Below are positions 47,062 to 61,595 of a stretch of 64,000 nt of DNA, one piece after another; the first letter of the stretch is position 1, and every line of letters begins with the position of its first letter. The notes under the pieces were generated by a model. That model was not told where the DNA came from. It was given only the letters and a program-made list of their open reading frames with translations, and did no database searches. The stretch is from the NCBI RefSeq assembly GCF_010729105.1, contig NZ_AP022573.1, positions 2,046,001-2,110,000 on the forward strand, written 5' to 3'. The DNA comes from Mycobacterium saskatchewanense (GTDB lineage Bacteria > Actinomycetota > Actinomycetes > Mycobacteriales > Mycobacteriaceae). The position numbers and the translations under genes are program-made.

Positions 47062-47436
47062 ATGACCGCTAGTGGAACTATCCGCCGGGTTTCCGTCGCC
47101 GCAGGAGTGGCCGCGGCACTCACCCTGAGCACGCTGACCGCGGGATGCTCGGGCGACAAGAACAAGAGCCCGTCGACCTCGACCGTGACCACGACCGTCA
47201 CGCCGCCGTCCAGCGTGACGACGACGGCTCCTACGGCCACCAGCCCCGCCGCACCGGGGGCGCCGGGCCAGAGCGTGGGACCCGGCGGCGCGTCGACGGC
47301 CGTCCCGGGCGGTGGCGCCGGCGCCGGGCCCGGTGGCGCAAGCGCGGGCGTGCCAGGCGCCGGAGCTTCGGCCGGACCCGGTGGTGCCGGGGCCTGCGCC
47401 GGGCCCGTCTGCGTGGGTACGCCTCCCGGGCCCTAA
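47062..47436 (+). CDS. Gly/Pro/Ala-rich lipoprotein
   Basis: 124 residues from ATG 47062; an ATG four codons upstream is an alternative. Signal peptide 'IRRVSVAAGVAAALTLSTL' and lipobox 'LTAGC' with Cys29 as the lipid-anchored residue. The mature protein is low-complexity: a Ser/Thr/Pro stretch ('STSTVTTTVTPPSSVTTTAP'), then Gly-Ala-Pro repeats of the type 'GAGAGPGGASAGVPG', ending in 'GACAGPVCVGTPPGP' with two cysteines. No folded domain is visible, so an extended cell-envelope protein is inferred. It stands apart from its neighbours, with about 500 bases of degraded sequence upstream. Confidence 0.8.
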   Translation: MTASGTIRRVSVAAGVAAALTLSTLTAGCSGDKNKSPSTSTVTTTVTPPSSVTTTAPTATSPAAPGAPGQSVGPGGASTAVPGGGAGAGPGGASAGVPGAGASAGPGGAGACAGPVCVGTPPGP

Positions 47437-47454
47437 CGGCAGGCGCCTCACCGG

Positions 47455-48672
47455 TCATCGGACCGCGACTGCGGTGCGCGCGGGTGTAGCCGCGCGCACC
47501 AGCAGTGCGACCAGGACCGCGCCGGCCGACAGCAGCGCACCGACGAACCACACCGTCGCCGGCCAGCCGCCGACACCGAAGATCAGACCGCCGAGCGCGC
47601 CGGCCACCGAGCCGCCCACGTAGTAGCTGAACAGGTACAGGCCGGAAGCCTCGGCGCGGTCGCGATGCGCCACGGCGCCCACCCAGCCGCTGGCAACGGT
47701 GTGAGCGGCGAAGAACCCACCGGTGAACACGCCGGCGCCGACGACGATCGCGCCGAGAGTGGGCGGGACGGTGAGCAACAGGCCGAGCGCGGTGATGGGC
47801 AAGGCCCCGCACAGAACGATCGAGCGCCCCCTGCGGTCGGCGAGGCGGCCCGCCGCGATCGACGTCCAGGTGCCCACGAGGTACAACAGAAACAGCAAGC
47901 CGACCGCCGAGGATGTCAGCCCGAACGGCTGGGCGGCCAGTCGATAACCCAGGTAGTTATACACGGTCACGAATCCGCCCATGAGCGCGAAACCCAGCGC
48001 GAAAAGCTTGAGCAGCACCGGGTTTCGCACGTGTGCGGCAATGCTGCGTGCGGTGGCCCGGACGCTCGCCGCCTTCGGGGTGAAGAACCGGGATCGCGGC
48101 ACCAGCGCCGCGAACACCACGGTGCCCGCGAGCGTCGTCAAGGAAGACGCCAGCAGCGCCACTCGCCAATTGGTGACGTCGACGAGCAGAGCCGGGACGA
48201 TTCGGCCCACCAGGCCCCCCACCGTGGTGCCCGCGATGTAGCGGCCCATCGCCGCACCGAGCGACGAGGCGTGCACCTCCTCGGCGAGGAACGCCATCGC
48301 CACAGCGGGGATCCCCGCGAGCGCGACGCCGTGCAACGCCCGGCCGGCAAGCAAGACGCCGAGCGTGGGACTGAACGGCAACAACAGTCCGATGACGGTC
48401 GCCGCCACGCCGGAAGTCAGCATCACGGGGATCCGCCCGTAGCGCTCGGAGAGGACGCTCGCCGGGATGATGGATAAGGCCAGCATGCCCGTGGTCAAGG
48501 AGACGGTCAGCGCCGACGTGGCCGCAGTGATCCGGTAGCTCATCGACAGCGCGGGGAGCAGGGCCTGGGCGCAGTACATCGCGGCGAAGCTGGCCAGACC
48601 GGCGCCGTACAGCGCCGCGGTGATGCGCCGGAATTCGCCGGTTCCGGCGCGGATCGCAACGTGTTGGGGCAT
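47455..48672 (-). CDS. MFS transporter (YdhP/AraJ-like drug or metabolite efflux type)
   Basis: 405 residues from ATG 48672 (MPQHVAIRAG); an upstream in-frame start lies within the shared control region. About 12 hydrophobic segments. Motif A lies in the loop between helices 2 and 3 ('ASVLSERYGRIPVMLTSG') and again in 'AAGRLADRRGRSIVLCG'; 'RALHGVALAGIPAVAMAFLAEEV' is helix 4 with Arg. Cargo cannot be told. It is divergent from a LysR-type regulator 90 bases away, so probably under its control. Confidence 0.9.
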   Translation of the reverse strand: MPQHVAIRAGTGEFRRITAALYGAGLASFAAMYCAQALLPALSMSYRITAATSALTVSLTTGMLALSIIPASVLSERYGRIPVMLTSGVAATVIGLLLPFSPTLGVLLAGRALHGVALAGIPAVAMAFLAEEVHASSLGAAMGRYIAGTTVGGLVGRIVPALLVDVTNWRVALLASSLTTLAGTVVFAALVPRSRFFTPKAASVRATARSIAAHVRNPVLLKLFALGFALMGGFVTVYNYLGYRLAAQPFGLTSSAVGLLFLLYLVGTWTSIAAGRLADRRGRSIVLCGALPITALGLLLTVPPTLGAIVVGAGVFTGGFFAAHTVASGWVGAVAHRDRAEASGLYLFSYYVGGSVAGALGGLIFGVGGWPATVWFVGALLSAGAVLVALLVRAATPARTAVAVR

Positions 48673-48730
48673 ACCATCGATGCTCCGCCCGGTCCGCTTC
48701 GAACGGAAATGAATCGATCGCCGGTTTATC

Positions 48731-48745
48731 ATGCCCTAACTGCAT
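48731..48745. promoter_or_regulatory. Candidate LysR-type operator ATGC-N7-GCAT
   Basis: ATGCCCTAACTGCAT is an interrupted palindrome that contains the T-N11-A core of LysR binding sites. It lies in the 90-base gap between the MFS and LysR genes, 18 bases before the LysR start and 59 before the MFS start, the usual place for an autoregulatory/activating site. Confidence 0.55.
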
Positions 48746-48762
48746 TAGTGGAGGCGGTCGGC

Positions 48763-49638
48763 GTGGCGGATGGTGACTACGAGTGGTTCGTCACACTCGC
48801 GGAGCTGGAACATGTCACGGCGGCGGCCGACCAGCTGCATCTCGCCCAGCCAACGCTCACCCGGATGCTCGCGCGCCTGGAGCGGCAACTGGGCGTCGCA
48901 CTGTTCGATCGCCACGGCCGGCGACTCGCGCTCAACACCTACGGGCGGATTTTCTACGAACACGCGCGCCGGGCGCAGTTGGAACTGGACTCGGCCAGGC
49001 GCGCGATCGACGACCTGAGCAATCCGTCCGTGAGTGAGATCCGGCTGGGCTTCCTGGGCTCGTTCGGGTCGACGGTCGTGCCGCGGCTGATCGCCGGGTT
49101 CAAGGCGACCTCGCCGCGAGTGAACTTCACACTCCACGAGGGCGCCGCCGAATCGATCGGTGACCTGGTCCACTCCGGGTCGGTTGACATCGGGGTGGTG
49201 TCACCCCGGTCACGGAAGCCAAATCTCGCGTGGCGCAGCCTGTTTCGTCAGCGGCTCGGTGTCGCGGTCCCCCGTGGCCACCGGTTGTCGAACGCGGCGG
49301 CGGTCTCCATGACCGACCTGGCCGACGAGCCCTTCGTCGCGATGCACCCCGGTTTCGGCATGCGACGGCTGCTCGATGAGCTGTGCGCCGCGGCGCAGTT
49401 TCGCCCGCGAATCGTCCTGGAATCGGCAACCCTGAGCACGACCAGCGGCTTGGTGGCCGCCGGACTGGGCATCAGCCTGTTGCCAATCGACGGCAGTGAG
49501 CACCCGCACGGCGTCGGCGTGCTGCGGCTCGCCGACGCCGACGCCTACCGCGAGGTGGGGATGATCTGGGATTCCGCTCGGCCCTTGTCCAGACCGGCCC
49601 GGGATTTCATCGCCGCCGCCGCGGCTCTTGAGGGCTGA
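48763..49638 (+). CDS. LysR-family transcriptional regulator
   Basis: 291 residues from GTG 48763, which has GGAGG eight bases upstream; longer in-frame starts lack such a site. N-terminal HTH: 'HVTAAADQLHLAQPTLTRMLARLERQLG' (residues about 15-42, cited in part) and 'LFDRHGRRLALNTYG'. The effector domain begins near 85 with 'SVSEIRLGFLGSFGSTVVPRL' and includes 'GSVDIGVVSP' and 'GLVAAGLGISLLPI', the classic LysR ligand pocket motifs. It is divergent from the MFS transporter gene and presumably controls it in response to a ligand, which is unknown. Confidence 0.9.
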   Translation: MADGDYEWFVTLAELEHVTAAADQLHLAQPTLTRMLARLERQLGVALFDRHGRRLALNTYGRIFYEHARRAQLELDSARRAIDDLSNPSVSEIRLGFLGSFGSTVVPRLIAGFKATSPRVNFTLHEGAAESIGDLVHSGSVDIGVVSPRSRKPNLAWRSLFRQRLGVAVPRGHRLSNAAAVSMTDLADEPFVAMHPGFGMRRLLDELCAAAQFRPRIVLESATLSTTSGLVAAGLGISLLPIDGSEHPHGVGVLRLADADAYREVGMIWDSARPLSRPARDFIAAAAALEG

Positions 49639-49706
49639 AGTAGACCGGCGACTGCCGTGTCGTTTTTCCGCTAGTTTTGTCGGCCGACTGGTGTCACTGT
49701 GGAGAC

Positions 49707-51194
49707 GTGCACGCAGACTTCGAACGCTGTTACCGGGCCGTCCAGTCCAAGGACGCCCGGTTCGACGGCTGGTTCGTCACCGCCGTGCTGACCACGCGGA
49801 TCTACTGCCGCCCCAGCTGCCCCGTCCGGCCGCCCTTCGCCCGCAACGTGCGGTTTTATCCAAGCGCGGCAGCCGCTCAGCGAGCGGGTTTCCGTGCCTG
49901 CAAGCGGTGCCGCCCCGACGCCTCCCCCGGTTCCCCCGAGTGGAACGTCCGGGGCGATGTCGTCGCGCGAGCGATGCGACTGATCGCCGACGGCACCGTC
50001 GACCGCGAGGGCGTCGGGGGCCTCGCCGCCCATGTCGGCTACACCACCCGCCAGTTGGAGCGGCTGCTGCAGGCCGAGGTCGGCGCCGGACCGCTGGCCC
50101 TCGCCCGGGCACAGCGGGCCCAGACCGCCCGCGTCCTGATCGAAACCACGGACCTCCCGTTCGGGGACGTGGCGTTCGCCGCCGGATTTTCGAGCATCCG
50201 CCAATTCAACGACACCGTGCGGCTCGTGTTCGAGGCCACGCCGTCGGCGCTCAGGGGGCGGGCGGCCGGCCGGTTCGGGTCCGACACCGCTTCCCCTGGT
50301 GCGGTATGCCTCCGGCTGCCGGTGCGCACGCCATTCGCCTACGACGGCGTCTTCGGCCACCTGGCCGCCGCGACCGCGCCCGGCTGCGAGGAAATCCGCG
50401 ACGGCGCCTACCGGCGCAGCCTGCGGCTTCCCCGCGGGACCGCGGTGGTCACCCTGGCGCCCGCAGTCGACCATGTCCGGTGCGCGTTGGTACTGGACGA
50501 CTTCCGCGACCTCACGACGGCCATTGCCCGCTGTCGCCGGCTGCTGGATCTCGATGCCGACCCCGAGGCGGTGGTCGAAGCGCTGTCCGGCGACCCCGAC
50601 TTAGGGCCGGTGGTGAGAAAGGCTCCCGGGCAGCGCATTCCGCGCACAGTCGACGAGTCGGAACTGGCCGTGCGCGCGGTGCTGGGCCAACAGGTGTCCA
50701 CCAAGGCCGCGCGGACTCACGCAGGGAGGCTGGTCGCCGCCTACGGGCAGCCGATCCACGATCCCGGAGGGGGGCTGACGCACACCTTCCCGTCAGTCGA
50801 TCAGCTCGCCGCGATCGATCCCGCCCATCTGGGGGTCCCCGAGGCCCGTCGACGCACGCTGCGGGCCTTGATCGGCGGCCTCGCCGACGGCAGCCTGGCG
50901 CTGGATGCAGGAAGCGACTGGGACAGCGCCCGCACGCAGTTGCTCGCGGTGCCGGGAATCGGCCCATGGACCGCCGAGGTGATTGCGATGCGCGGGCTGG
51001 GCGACCCGGACGCTTTCCCCGCCAGCGACCTCGGCCTGCGGCTTGCCGCTGACCGACTCGGCCTGCCGGCCGACCGGCGACACTTGGTCGAACACAGCGC
51101 GCGTTGGCGTCCGTGGCGCTCGTACGCCACCCAGCACCTTTGGACCACCCTCGATCATCCGGTTAACCACTGGCCACCACAGGAGGTCGCATGA
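49707..51194 (+). CDS. alkA: Ada-AlkA fusion: methylphosphotriester-sensing regulator and 3-methyladenine DNA glycosylase
   Basis: 495 residues; GTG 49707 gives the start I recall for M. tuberculosis AlkA (Rv1317c, 496). Residues about 1-80 are the Ada methylphosphotriester domain with the Zn Cys4: 'TTRIYCRPSCPVRPP' and 'GFRACKRCRPDAS'. Residues 85-180 hold an AraC-type HTH ('FGDVAFAAGFSSIRQFNDTVR'). The C-terminal half is the AlkA glycosylase: 'RAVLGQQVSTKAARTHAGRLV' and HhH-GPD 'LLAVPGIGPWTAEVIAMRGLG' with catalytic Asp in 'FPASDLGLR'. It senses and repairs alkylation damage. Its TGA overlaps the ogt ATG. Confidence 0.95.
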   Translation: MHADFERCYRAVQSKDARFDGWFVTAVLTTRIYCRPSCPVRPPFARNVRFYPSAAAAQRAGFRACKRCRPDASPGSPEWNVRGDVVARAMRLIADGTVDREGVGGLAAHVGYTTRQLERLLQAEVGAGPLALARAQRAQTARVLIETTDLPFGDVAFAAGFSSIRQFNDTVRLVFEATPSALRGRAAGRFGSDTASPGAVCLRLPVRTPFAYDGVFGHLAAATAPGCEEIRDGAYRRSLRLPRGTAVVTLAPAVDHVRCALVLDDFRDLTTAIARCRRLLDLDADPEAVVEALSGDPDLGPVVRKAPGQRIPRTVDESELAVRAVLGQQVSTKAARTHAGRLVAAYGQPIHDPGGGLTHTFPSVDQLAAIDPAHLGVPEARRRTLRALIGGLADGSLALDAGSDWDSARTQLLAVPGIGPWTAEVIAMRGLGDPDAFPASDLGLRLAADRLGLPADRRHLVEHSARWRPWRSYATQHLWTTLDHPVNHWPPQEVA

Positions 51195-51694
51195 TCACCT
51201 ATCGCATCATCGACAGCCCGATCGGACCTCTGACCCTGGCGGGACGGGACTCGGTTCTGGCCCACCTCCGGATGGTCGACCAGACCTACGAACCCAGCCG
51301 CGCTGACTGGACGCCCGACCCGAAGGCTTTCGAAGACGTCGTCGAGCAACTCGCGGCATACTTCGCCGGCGAGCTCACCGACTTCGATATCGCAATGGAC
51401 CTGGGGGGCACCGAGTTTCAGCGGCGCGTCTGGACGGCGCTCCGGACGATCCCCTACGGGGAAACCCGGTCCTACGGACAGATCGCCGAACAGATCGGCG
51501 CCCCAGGTTCCGCGCGGGCGGTGGGCCTGGCCAATGGGCGCAATCCCGTCGCAATCATCGTCCCGTGCCATCGCGTGATCGGCGCCGGCGGAAGCCTTAC
51601 CGGTTACGGCGGGGGACTCGATCGCAAGCGGACCCTGCTCGGCCTGGAAAAGCGTCGCGCATCGGCGAATGCGCATCTGACTTTGTTCGATTAG
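51191..51694 (+). CDS. ogt: Methylated-DNA-protein cysteine methyltransferase
   Basis: 167 residues. Suicide repair of O6-alkylguanine. Acceptor Cys in 'VAIIVPCHRVIGAGG' near residue 126, Asn/Arg helix 'FQRRVWTALRTIPYGETRSYGQIA' near 75-98 and 'SARAVGLANGRNP'. 'GYGGGLDRKRTLLGLE' follows. ATG 51191 overlaps the alkA stop by four bases, so both adaptive-response repair functions are made from one message. A strong bidirectional terminator follows. Confidence 0.96.
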   Translation: MITYRIIDSPIGPLTLAGRDSVLAHLRMVDQTYEPSRADWTPDPKAFEDVVEQLAAYFAGELTDFDIAMDLGGTEFQRRVWTALRTIPYGETRSYGQIAEQIGAPGSARAVGLANGRNPVAIIVPCHRVIGAGGSLTGYGGGLDRKRTLLGLEKRRASANAHLTLFD

Positions 51695-51712
51695 CAGGCG
51701 GATCAAGAATGC

Positions 51713-51743
51713 AAAAACACCCCCGCGAGGCGGGGGTGTTTTT
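51713..51743. terminator. Bidirectional intrinsic terminator between ogt and rrf
   Basis: A perfect 14-bp stem (AAAAACACCCCCGC / GCGGGGGTGTTTTT) around a three-base GAG loop. Because A and T tracts lie on both sides of the stem, it can end the rightward ogt message and the leftward rRNA operon alike. It begins 19 bases after the ogt stop and lies 5 bases from the 5S 3' end. Confidence 0.9.
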
Positions 51744-51748
51744 GTATA

Positions 51749-51863
51749 TGTTCGGCGGTGTCCTACTTTTCCACCCGATAGGGCAGTATCATCGGCGCTG
51801 ACAGGCTTAGCTTCCGGGTTCGGAATGGGACCGGGCGTTTCCCTGTCGCTGTGGCCGCCGTAA
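51749..51863 (-). rRNA. rrf: 5S ribosomal RNA
   Basis: About 115 nt on the minus strand. The 5' end reads TTACGGCGGCCACAGCGACA and the 3' end CACCGCCGAACA, so ends pair as the helix I of 5S rRNA. The core CCATTCCGAACCCGGAAG is the universal loop B/C segment. It is last in the rrs-rrl-rrf operon, followed by the terminator. Confidence 0.97.
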
Positions 51864-51940
51864 CTCTATTTAAATTTGGGTATCGGTGGGGGGTGTGGTG
51901 TCCACGCCAATAATAGCGCGGGTCTGAATTGTGGTTGCGA

Positions 51941-56840
<4,900 letters not shown>

Positions 56841-57033
56841 ACTCCTCGAAACCGAGGTGAATTCAAATCAGAGATACCTGACAAGACGCCAAAAACTGGC
56901 ATCAATACGGCCACACCCACACACGGGGGGTGCTAGGCGTGGCCAAAAAAACAACAACAAACTTATTAACCAAACACACTATTGAGTTCTCAAACAACAC
57001 TTGTTCTGCCCGTTTTGGGGCAACCCTGCCAGC

Positions 57034-57060
57034 TTAATACGAACTTGGCTGAGGCGTCAA
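57034..57060 (-). promoter_or_regulatory. rrn promoter, proximal copy
   Basis: On the minus strand TTGACG (57060-57055), a 15-base spacer, then TATTAA (57039-57034). The same layout (TTGACT...TATTAG) is known for the mycobacterial rrnA PCL1/P1 promoters. It is followed by TGGCAGGGTTGCCCC, a discriminator/leader motif that recurs after the distal promoter 79 bases upstream. Confidence 0.75.
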
Positions 57061-57112
57061 GTCCCAATTTGGTCATCTTCGTGGGTGACCGCTTCGGGGC
57101 AGCCGTGCCAGG

Positions 57113-57139
57113 CTAGTACCGATCCGGTGAGGGAGTCAA
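57113..57139 (-). promoter_or_regulatory. rrn promoter, distal copy
   Basis: On the minus strand TTGACT (57139-57134), a 15-base spacer, then TACTAG (57118-57113), followed by TGGCACGGCTGCCCC. Geometry and flanking sequence are those of the proximal promoter shifted by 79 bases, so the promoter unit appears tandemly duplicated. It lies just 57 bases or so downstream of the murA stop. Confidence 0.75.
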
Positions 57140-57195
57140 GCCCCGGTCTCGGTCTCCTTCGAGTGATGACCGCGCCTGTGGGGCACTGACTTTCA

Positions 57196-58449
57196 CTACT
57201 GTACCCGCTCGATCTCCGCTCCCAAAATCGCCAGGTTTTCCACGAACAACGGGTAGCCCCGATCGATGTGAAACACGTCGTGGACCTCGGTGTCACCGTC
57301 GGCGACCAAACCGGCCAATACCAGGCCTGCGCCAGCGCGGATGTCCGAACACCACACCGGTGCGCTCGACAATTGCGGCAGTCCCCGGACGACGGCGTGA
57401 TGCCCGTCGGTGCGGGCGTCCGCGCCGAGCCGGATCATTTCCTCGACGAACCGGAACCGGGCCTCGAAGACGTTCTCCGTGATCATCGACGTGCCGTCGG
57501 CGATCGAGGCCAGTGCGATCGCCATCGGCTGCAGGTCCGTCGGGAATCCAGGGAACGGCAGCGTGGCGACGTTGACGGCCTTCGGCCGTTCGTACTGCGT
57601 CACGCGGAAGCTGTTGTCGGTCTGGGTAACGGTGGCGCCGGCGTCGTGCAACTTGTGCAGCACTACCTGGAGGTGGGCGGGGTCGACACCGGTCACCGAG
57701 ATGTCCCCACGCGTCATCGCAGCCGCGATCCCCCACGTGGCACCGACGATGCGGTCCCCGATCACGCGGTGTTCGGTCGGGTACAACCGCGGCACGCCGG
57801 TGATGGTCATGGTGGGTGACCCCGCGCCTTCGACCTGCGCACCCATCTGGTTGAGCATCGTGCACAGGTCGACGACGTCGGGCTCGCGCGCCGCGTTGTG
57901 GATGGTTGTCACGCCCTCGGCGACGACGGCGGCCATCAGGATGTTTTCGGTTGCTCCGACCGAGGGGAACTCCAGCTGGATCTCGGCGCCGCGCAACGTG
58001 TCCGCCTGGGCGACCACGCAGCCGTGCTCGATGTTGCATTGCGCGCCCAACTGCCGCAGCCCCGCCTGGTGCATATCCAGCGGCCGCGACCCGATCGCGT
58101 CCCCGCCGGGGAGCGCGACCCTGGCCCGCTTGCACCGGCCGACCAGCGGTCCGAGTACGCAGACGGAAGCGCGGAATTGCCGCACCGCCGCGAAGTCCGC
58201 GTCGTATTTCGGCTCGTCGGGCGAGGTGATGCGGGCGACGTCCCCGTCGAGTTCGACCGTGGCGCCCAGGCCGCGCAAGACCTCCGCCATGAGCGGCACG
58301 TCAAGGATGTCGGGGCAGTTGGTAATTGTGCTGGTGCCCTCGGCCAAAAGCGTCGCGGCCATGAGTTTCAGCACGCTGTTCTTGGCGCCCCCCACTGCGA
58401 CTTCGCCGGATAACCGGTTGCCGCCGGTCACCACGAATCGCTCAGCCAC
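57196..58449 (-). CDS. murA: UDP-N-acetylglucosamine 1-carboxyvinyltransferase, Asp117 form
   Basis: 417 residues. First committed step of peptidoglycan synthesis: transfers enolpyruvate from PEP to UDP-GlcNAc. N-terminal '[27 protein letters not shown]' (cited in part) contains Lys22-Asn23. The active-site loop reads '[18 protein letters not shown]', so the usual Cys115 of E. coli is Asp117 here; this is the known mycobacterial change that makes MurA insensitive to fosfomycin. C-terminal landmarks '[18 protein letters not shown]' and '[18 protein letters not shown]' are intact. It lies immediately upstream of the rrn promoters, as in other mycobacteria. Confidence 0.97.
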   Translation of the reverse strand: MAERFVVTGGNRLSGEVAVGGAKNSVLKLMAATLLAEGTSTITNCPDILDVPLMAEVLRGLGATVELDGDVARITSPDEPKYDADFAAVRQFRASVCVLGPLVGRCKRARVALPGGDAIGSRPLDMHQAGLRQLGAQCNIEHGCVVAQADTLRGAEIQLEFPSVGATENILMAAVVAEGVTTIHNAAREPDVVDLCTMLNQMGAQVEGAGSPTMTITGVPRLYPTEHRVIGDRIVGATWGIAAAMTRGDISVTGVDPAHLQVVLHKLHDAGATVTQTDNSFRVTQYERPKAVNVATLPFPGFPTDLQPMAIALASIADGTSMITENVFEARFRFVEEMIRLGADARTDGHHAVVRGLPQLSSAPVWCSDIRAGAGLVLAGLVADGDTEVHDVFHIDRGYPLFVENLAILGAEIERVQ

Positions 58450-58519
58450 CCGCGCAAGTCTAGTGAAGCGGTATCGGCTTGTCAGTCAGGTGACGCGCCT
58501 CGCCGAGTACGGTTTGCTC

Positions 58520-59116
58520 ATGGCAGTGCACTTGACCCGCATCTATACGCGGACGGGCGACGACGGAACCACGGGGTTGAGCGACTTCTCCCGGGTCTCC
58601 AAGAACGACCCCCGCCTGGTCGCGTACGCGGACTGCGACGAGGCCAATTCCGCCATCGGCGTCGCCGTCGCATTGGGTCGGCCCGACGACAAGATCGCCG
58701 GCGTGCTCCACCAGATCCAGAACGAACTGTTCGACGCGGGCGCGGACCTGTCCACTCCCGTCGTTGAAAATCCCCAATACCCCCCGCTCCGCGTCACCCA
58801 GCCCTACATCGATCGGCTCGAAGGGTGGTGTGACGAATACAACGAGTCGCTGTCGGCCCTGAATTCGTTCGTGCTGCCGGGAGGTTCGCCGTTGTCGGCG
58901 TTGCTGCACGTCGCGCGCACCGTAGTGCGCAGGGCGGAGCGCTCGGCTTGGGCCGCGGTCGAGGCAGCGCCGGATTCGATGAGCGCTCTGCCGGCCAAGT
59001 ACCTGAACCGGCTGTCGGACCTGCTGTTCATCCTGGCGCGCGTCGCCAACCCCGACGGCGATGTGCTGTGGAGCCCCGGGGGGAAGCCGGGCGGCGACGG
59101 ACCGGGCGCGGTTTGA
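58520..59116 (+). CDS. ATP:cob(I)alamin adenosyltransferase, PduO type
   Basis: 198 residues from ATG 58520. It makes adenosylcobalamin from cob(I)alamin and ATP, needed by methylmalonyl-CoA mutase. N-terminal ATP-binding 'RIYTRTGDDGTTGLSDFSRVSKNDPR' (cited in part), central 'ELFDAGADLSTP', and C-terminal 'HVARTVVRRAERSAW' (Arg/Glu cobalamin-binding helix) plus 'YLNRLSDLLFILARVANPDGDVLW'. M. tuberculosis Rv1314c is the positional match. It is divergent from murA and ends before a short spacer leading to the ATP synthase side. Confidence 0.93.
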   Translation: MAVHLTRIYTRTGDDGTTGLSDFSRVSKNDPRLVAYADCDEANSAIGVAVALGRPDDKIAGVLHQIQNELFDAGADLSTPVVENPQYPPLRVTQPYIDRLEGWCDEYNESLSALNSFVLPGGSPLSALLHVARTVVRRAERSAWAAVEAAPDSMSALPAKYLNRLSDLLFILARVANPDGDVLWSPGGKPGGDGPGAV

Positions 59117-59267
59117 CCGGTGCCGGTGTCTCTTTGTTCGGCGCCGAGCCCGCGGGGATGGCGTCGAGCCGGCGCTCAGACACACTTTTGCCCGGGCGGA
59201 TTCATACGGTCAGCGCACGCTTGGGCGAGGGAGGCCACCGCCTGAATTTCGGGTACCCCCGAAGGGC

Positions 59268-59711
59268 TCAGACGCTGCGGCGGCGTGCGCGCGGCGAGGG
59301 ACGGGATTCCAGCCAGGACAAGAAGGCGGTCAATGCGCCGCGGTCGAGCGCCAGCTCGTAGCCGGGCCTGCGTTCCTGCGTCGTGTCGCGCAACTCGAGC
59401 ACCACGATTTCGTCGGTCATGATGTCGAATTCGTCGCCGCGCGGCGGCCTCCGGCAAACGATCTCCACTCCCCTGCGGCTGAGCCGCCGGTCCGGCCACA
59501 GCCGCAGACTGGACAGCCGGTAGAACGCTGCTTCCCCGCCCCGGTACCGGATGACACCGTGCCGCCAACCGTGACCGCCGACGGCGGGAATGTCGCGCAT
59601 GATCCCCGCCGTACCGCCCTGGCGGAGCTTCCACAACCGGTAGCTGAGAGCAAGGACCGCCACCGCTAACACCACAACGAGCACGGCCATGCCAATCATG
59701 GGCGCGCTCAT
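59268..59711 (-). CDS. DUF2550 membrane-anchored protein
   Basis: 147 residues. A single N-terminal hydrophobic segment 'MIGMAVLVVVLAVAVLALSYRLW' followed by a basic cytoplasmic or extracellular domain with DUF2550 marks 'GGTAGIMRDIPAVGGHGWRHGVIRYRG' (cited in part), 'LSSLRLWPDRRLSRRGVEIVCRRPP' and 'DEIVVLELRD'. In mycobacteria it lies directly after atpC (Rv1312), as here, 6 bases apart, so it is co-transcribed with the ATP synthase genes. Function unknown. Confidence 0.88.
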   Translation of the reverse strand: MSAPMIGMAVLVVVLAVAVLALSYRLWKLRQGGTAGIMRDIPAVGGHGWRHGVIRYRGGEAAFYRLSSLRLWPDRRLSRRGVEIVCRRPPRGDEFDIMTDEIVVLELRDTTQERRPGYELALDRGALTAFLSWLESRPSPRARRRSV

Positions 59712-59717
59712 CGAGCG

Positions 59718-60083
59718 TTAGTCGATCGCGCCGACGGCGCGCAATCTGGCGCGGCCCCGCGCCGCAATGCGCGGGTCGTCGGACTCGGAATCCTCGCGCG
59801 CGGAGCTCTCGTCGATCTCCGACTCGAACGCGGCGGACTCGGCCAGAATGGTGACCGACTCCTCAGTGACCGACAGGAATCCGCCGTCGATCGCTACGCG
59901 CAGGTCGTCCTCGCCTTCCCGCTCGACGCGCACCATCGCGTCGTCGACCAACTGTGCTACCAGCGGGATGTGGCGCGGCAGGATGCCGATCTCGCCGACG
60001 GTGGTGCGGGTGAACAGAAACGTTGCCTCACCCGACCAGATCTCCCGGTCAACGGCGACTATCTGGACATTCAAATCCGCCAT
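59718..60083 (-). CDS. atpC: F1 ATP synthase epsilon subunit
   Basis: 121 residues. N-terminal beta-sandwich '[42 protein letters not shown]' (cited in part), with the family 'GILPRHIPL' motif near 35-43; a short C-terminal helical part '[11 protein letters not shown]'. Mycobacterial epsilon is reported to have a compact C-terminus involved in coupling and latency. It follows atpD by 24 bases. Confidence 0.96.
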   Translation of the reverse strand: MADLNVQIVAVDREIWSGEATFLFTRTTVGEIGILPRHIPLVAQLVDDAMVRVEREGEDDLRVAIDGGFLSVTEESVTILAESAAFESEIDESSAREDSESDDPRIAARGRARLRAVGAID

Positions 60084-60107
60084 GCCATAACGCCTTTCGA
60101 CTCAGCC

Positions 60108-61595
<1,488 letters not shown>

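Larger units (their letters stand above)
56841..57195 (-). promoter_or_regulatory. rrn leader with antitermination-like element
   Basis: 355 bases between murA and rrs with no gene. The transcribed leader (minus strand) contains TTGTTTGAGAACTCAAT at 56981-56997, matching the mycobacterial boxA/antitermination segment. Nearer rrs, a hairpin-prone GC-rich stretch (about 56915-56945, with CACACCC...GGGGGGTG-like complementarity) is a likely RNase III processing stem. Two promoters lie upstream of it. Confidence 0.7.

Noticed and set aside
47280..47400. Gly-rich stretch suggesting a PE_PGRS protein
   Set aside because: The protein has a lipobox and no PE domain; repeats are GAG/PGG-type but short and Pro/Ala-mixed.
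57410..58519. Plus-strand extension ahead of the adenosyltransferase
   Set aside because: Antisense to murA; the PduO domain starts at ATG 58520.
58450..58519. Cobalamin riboswitch upstream of the adenosyltransferase
   Set aside because: Only 70 bases separate it from murA, too short for the class, and no B12-box-like sequence was seen.
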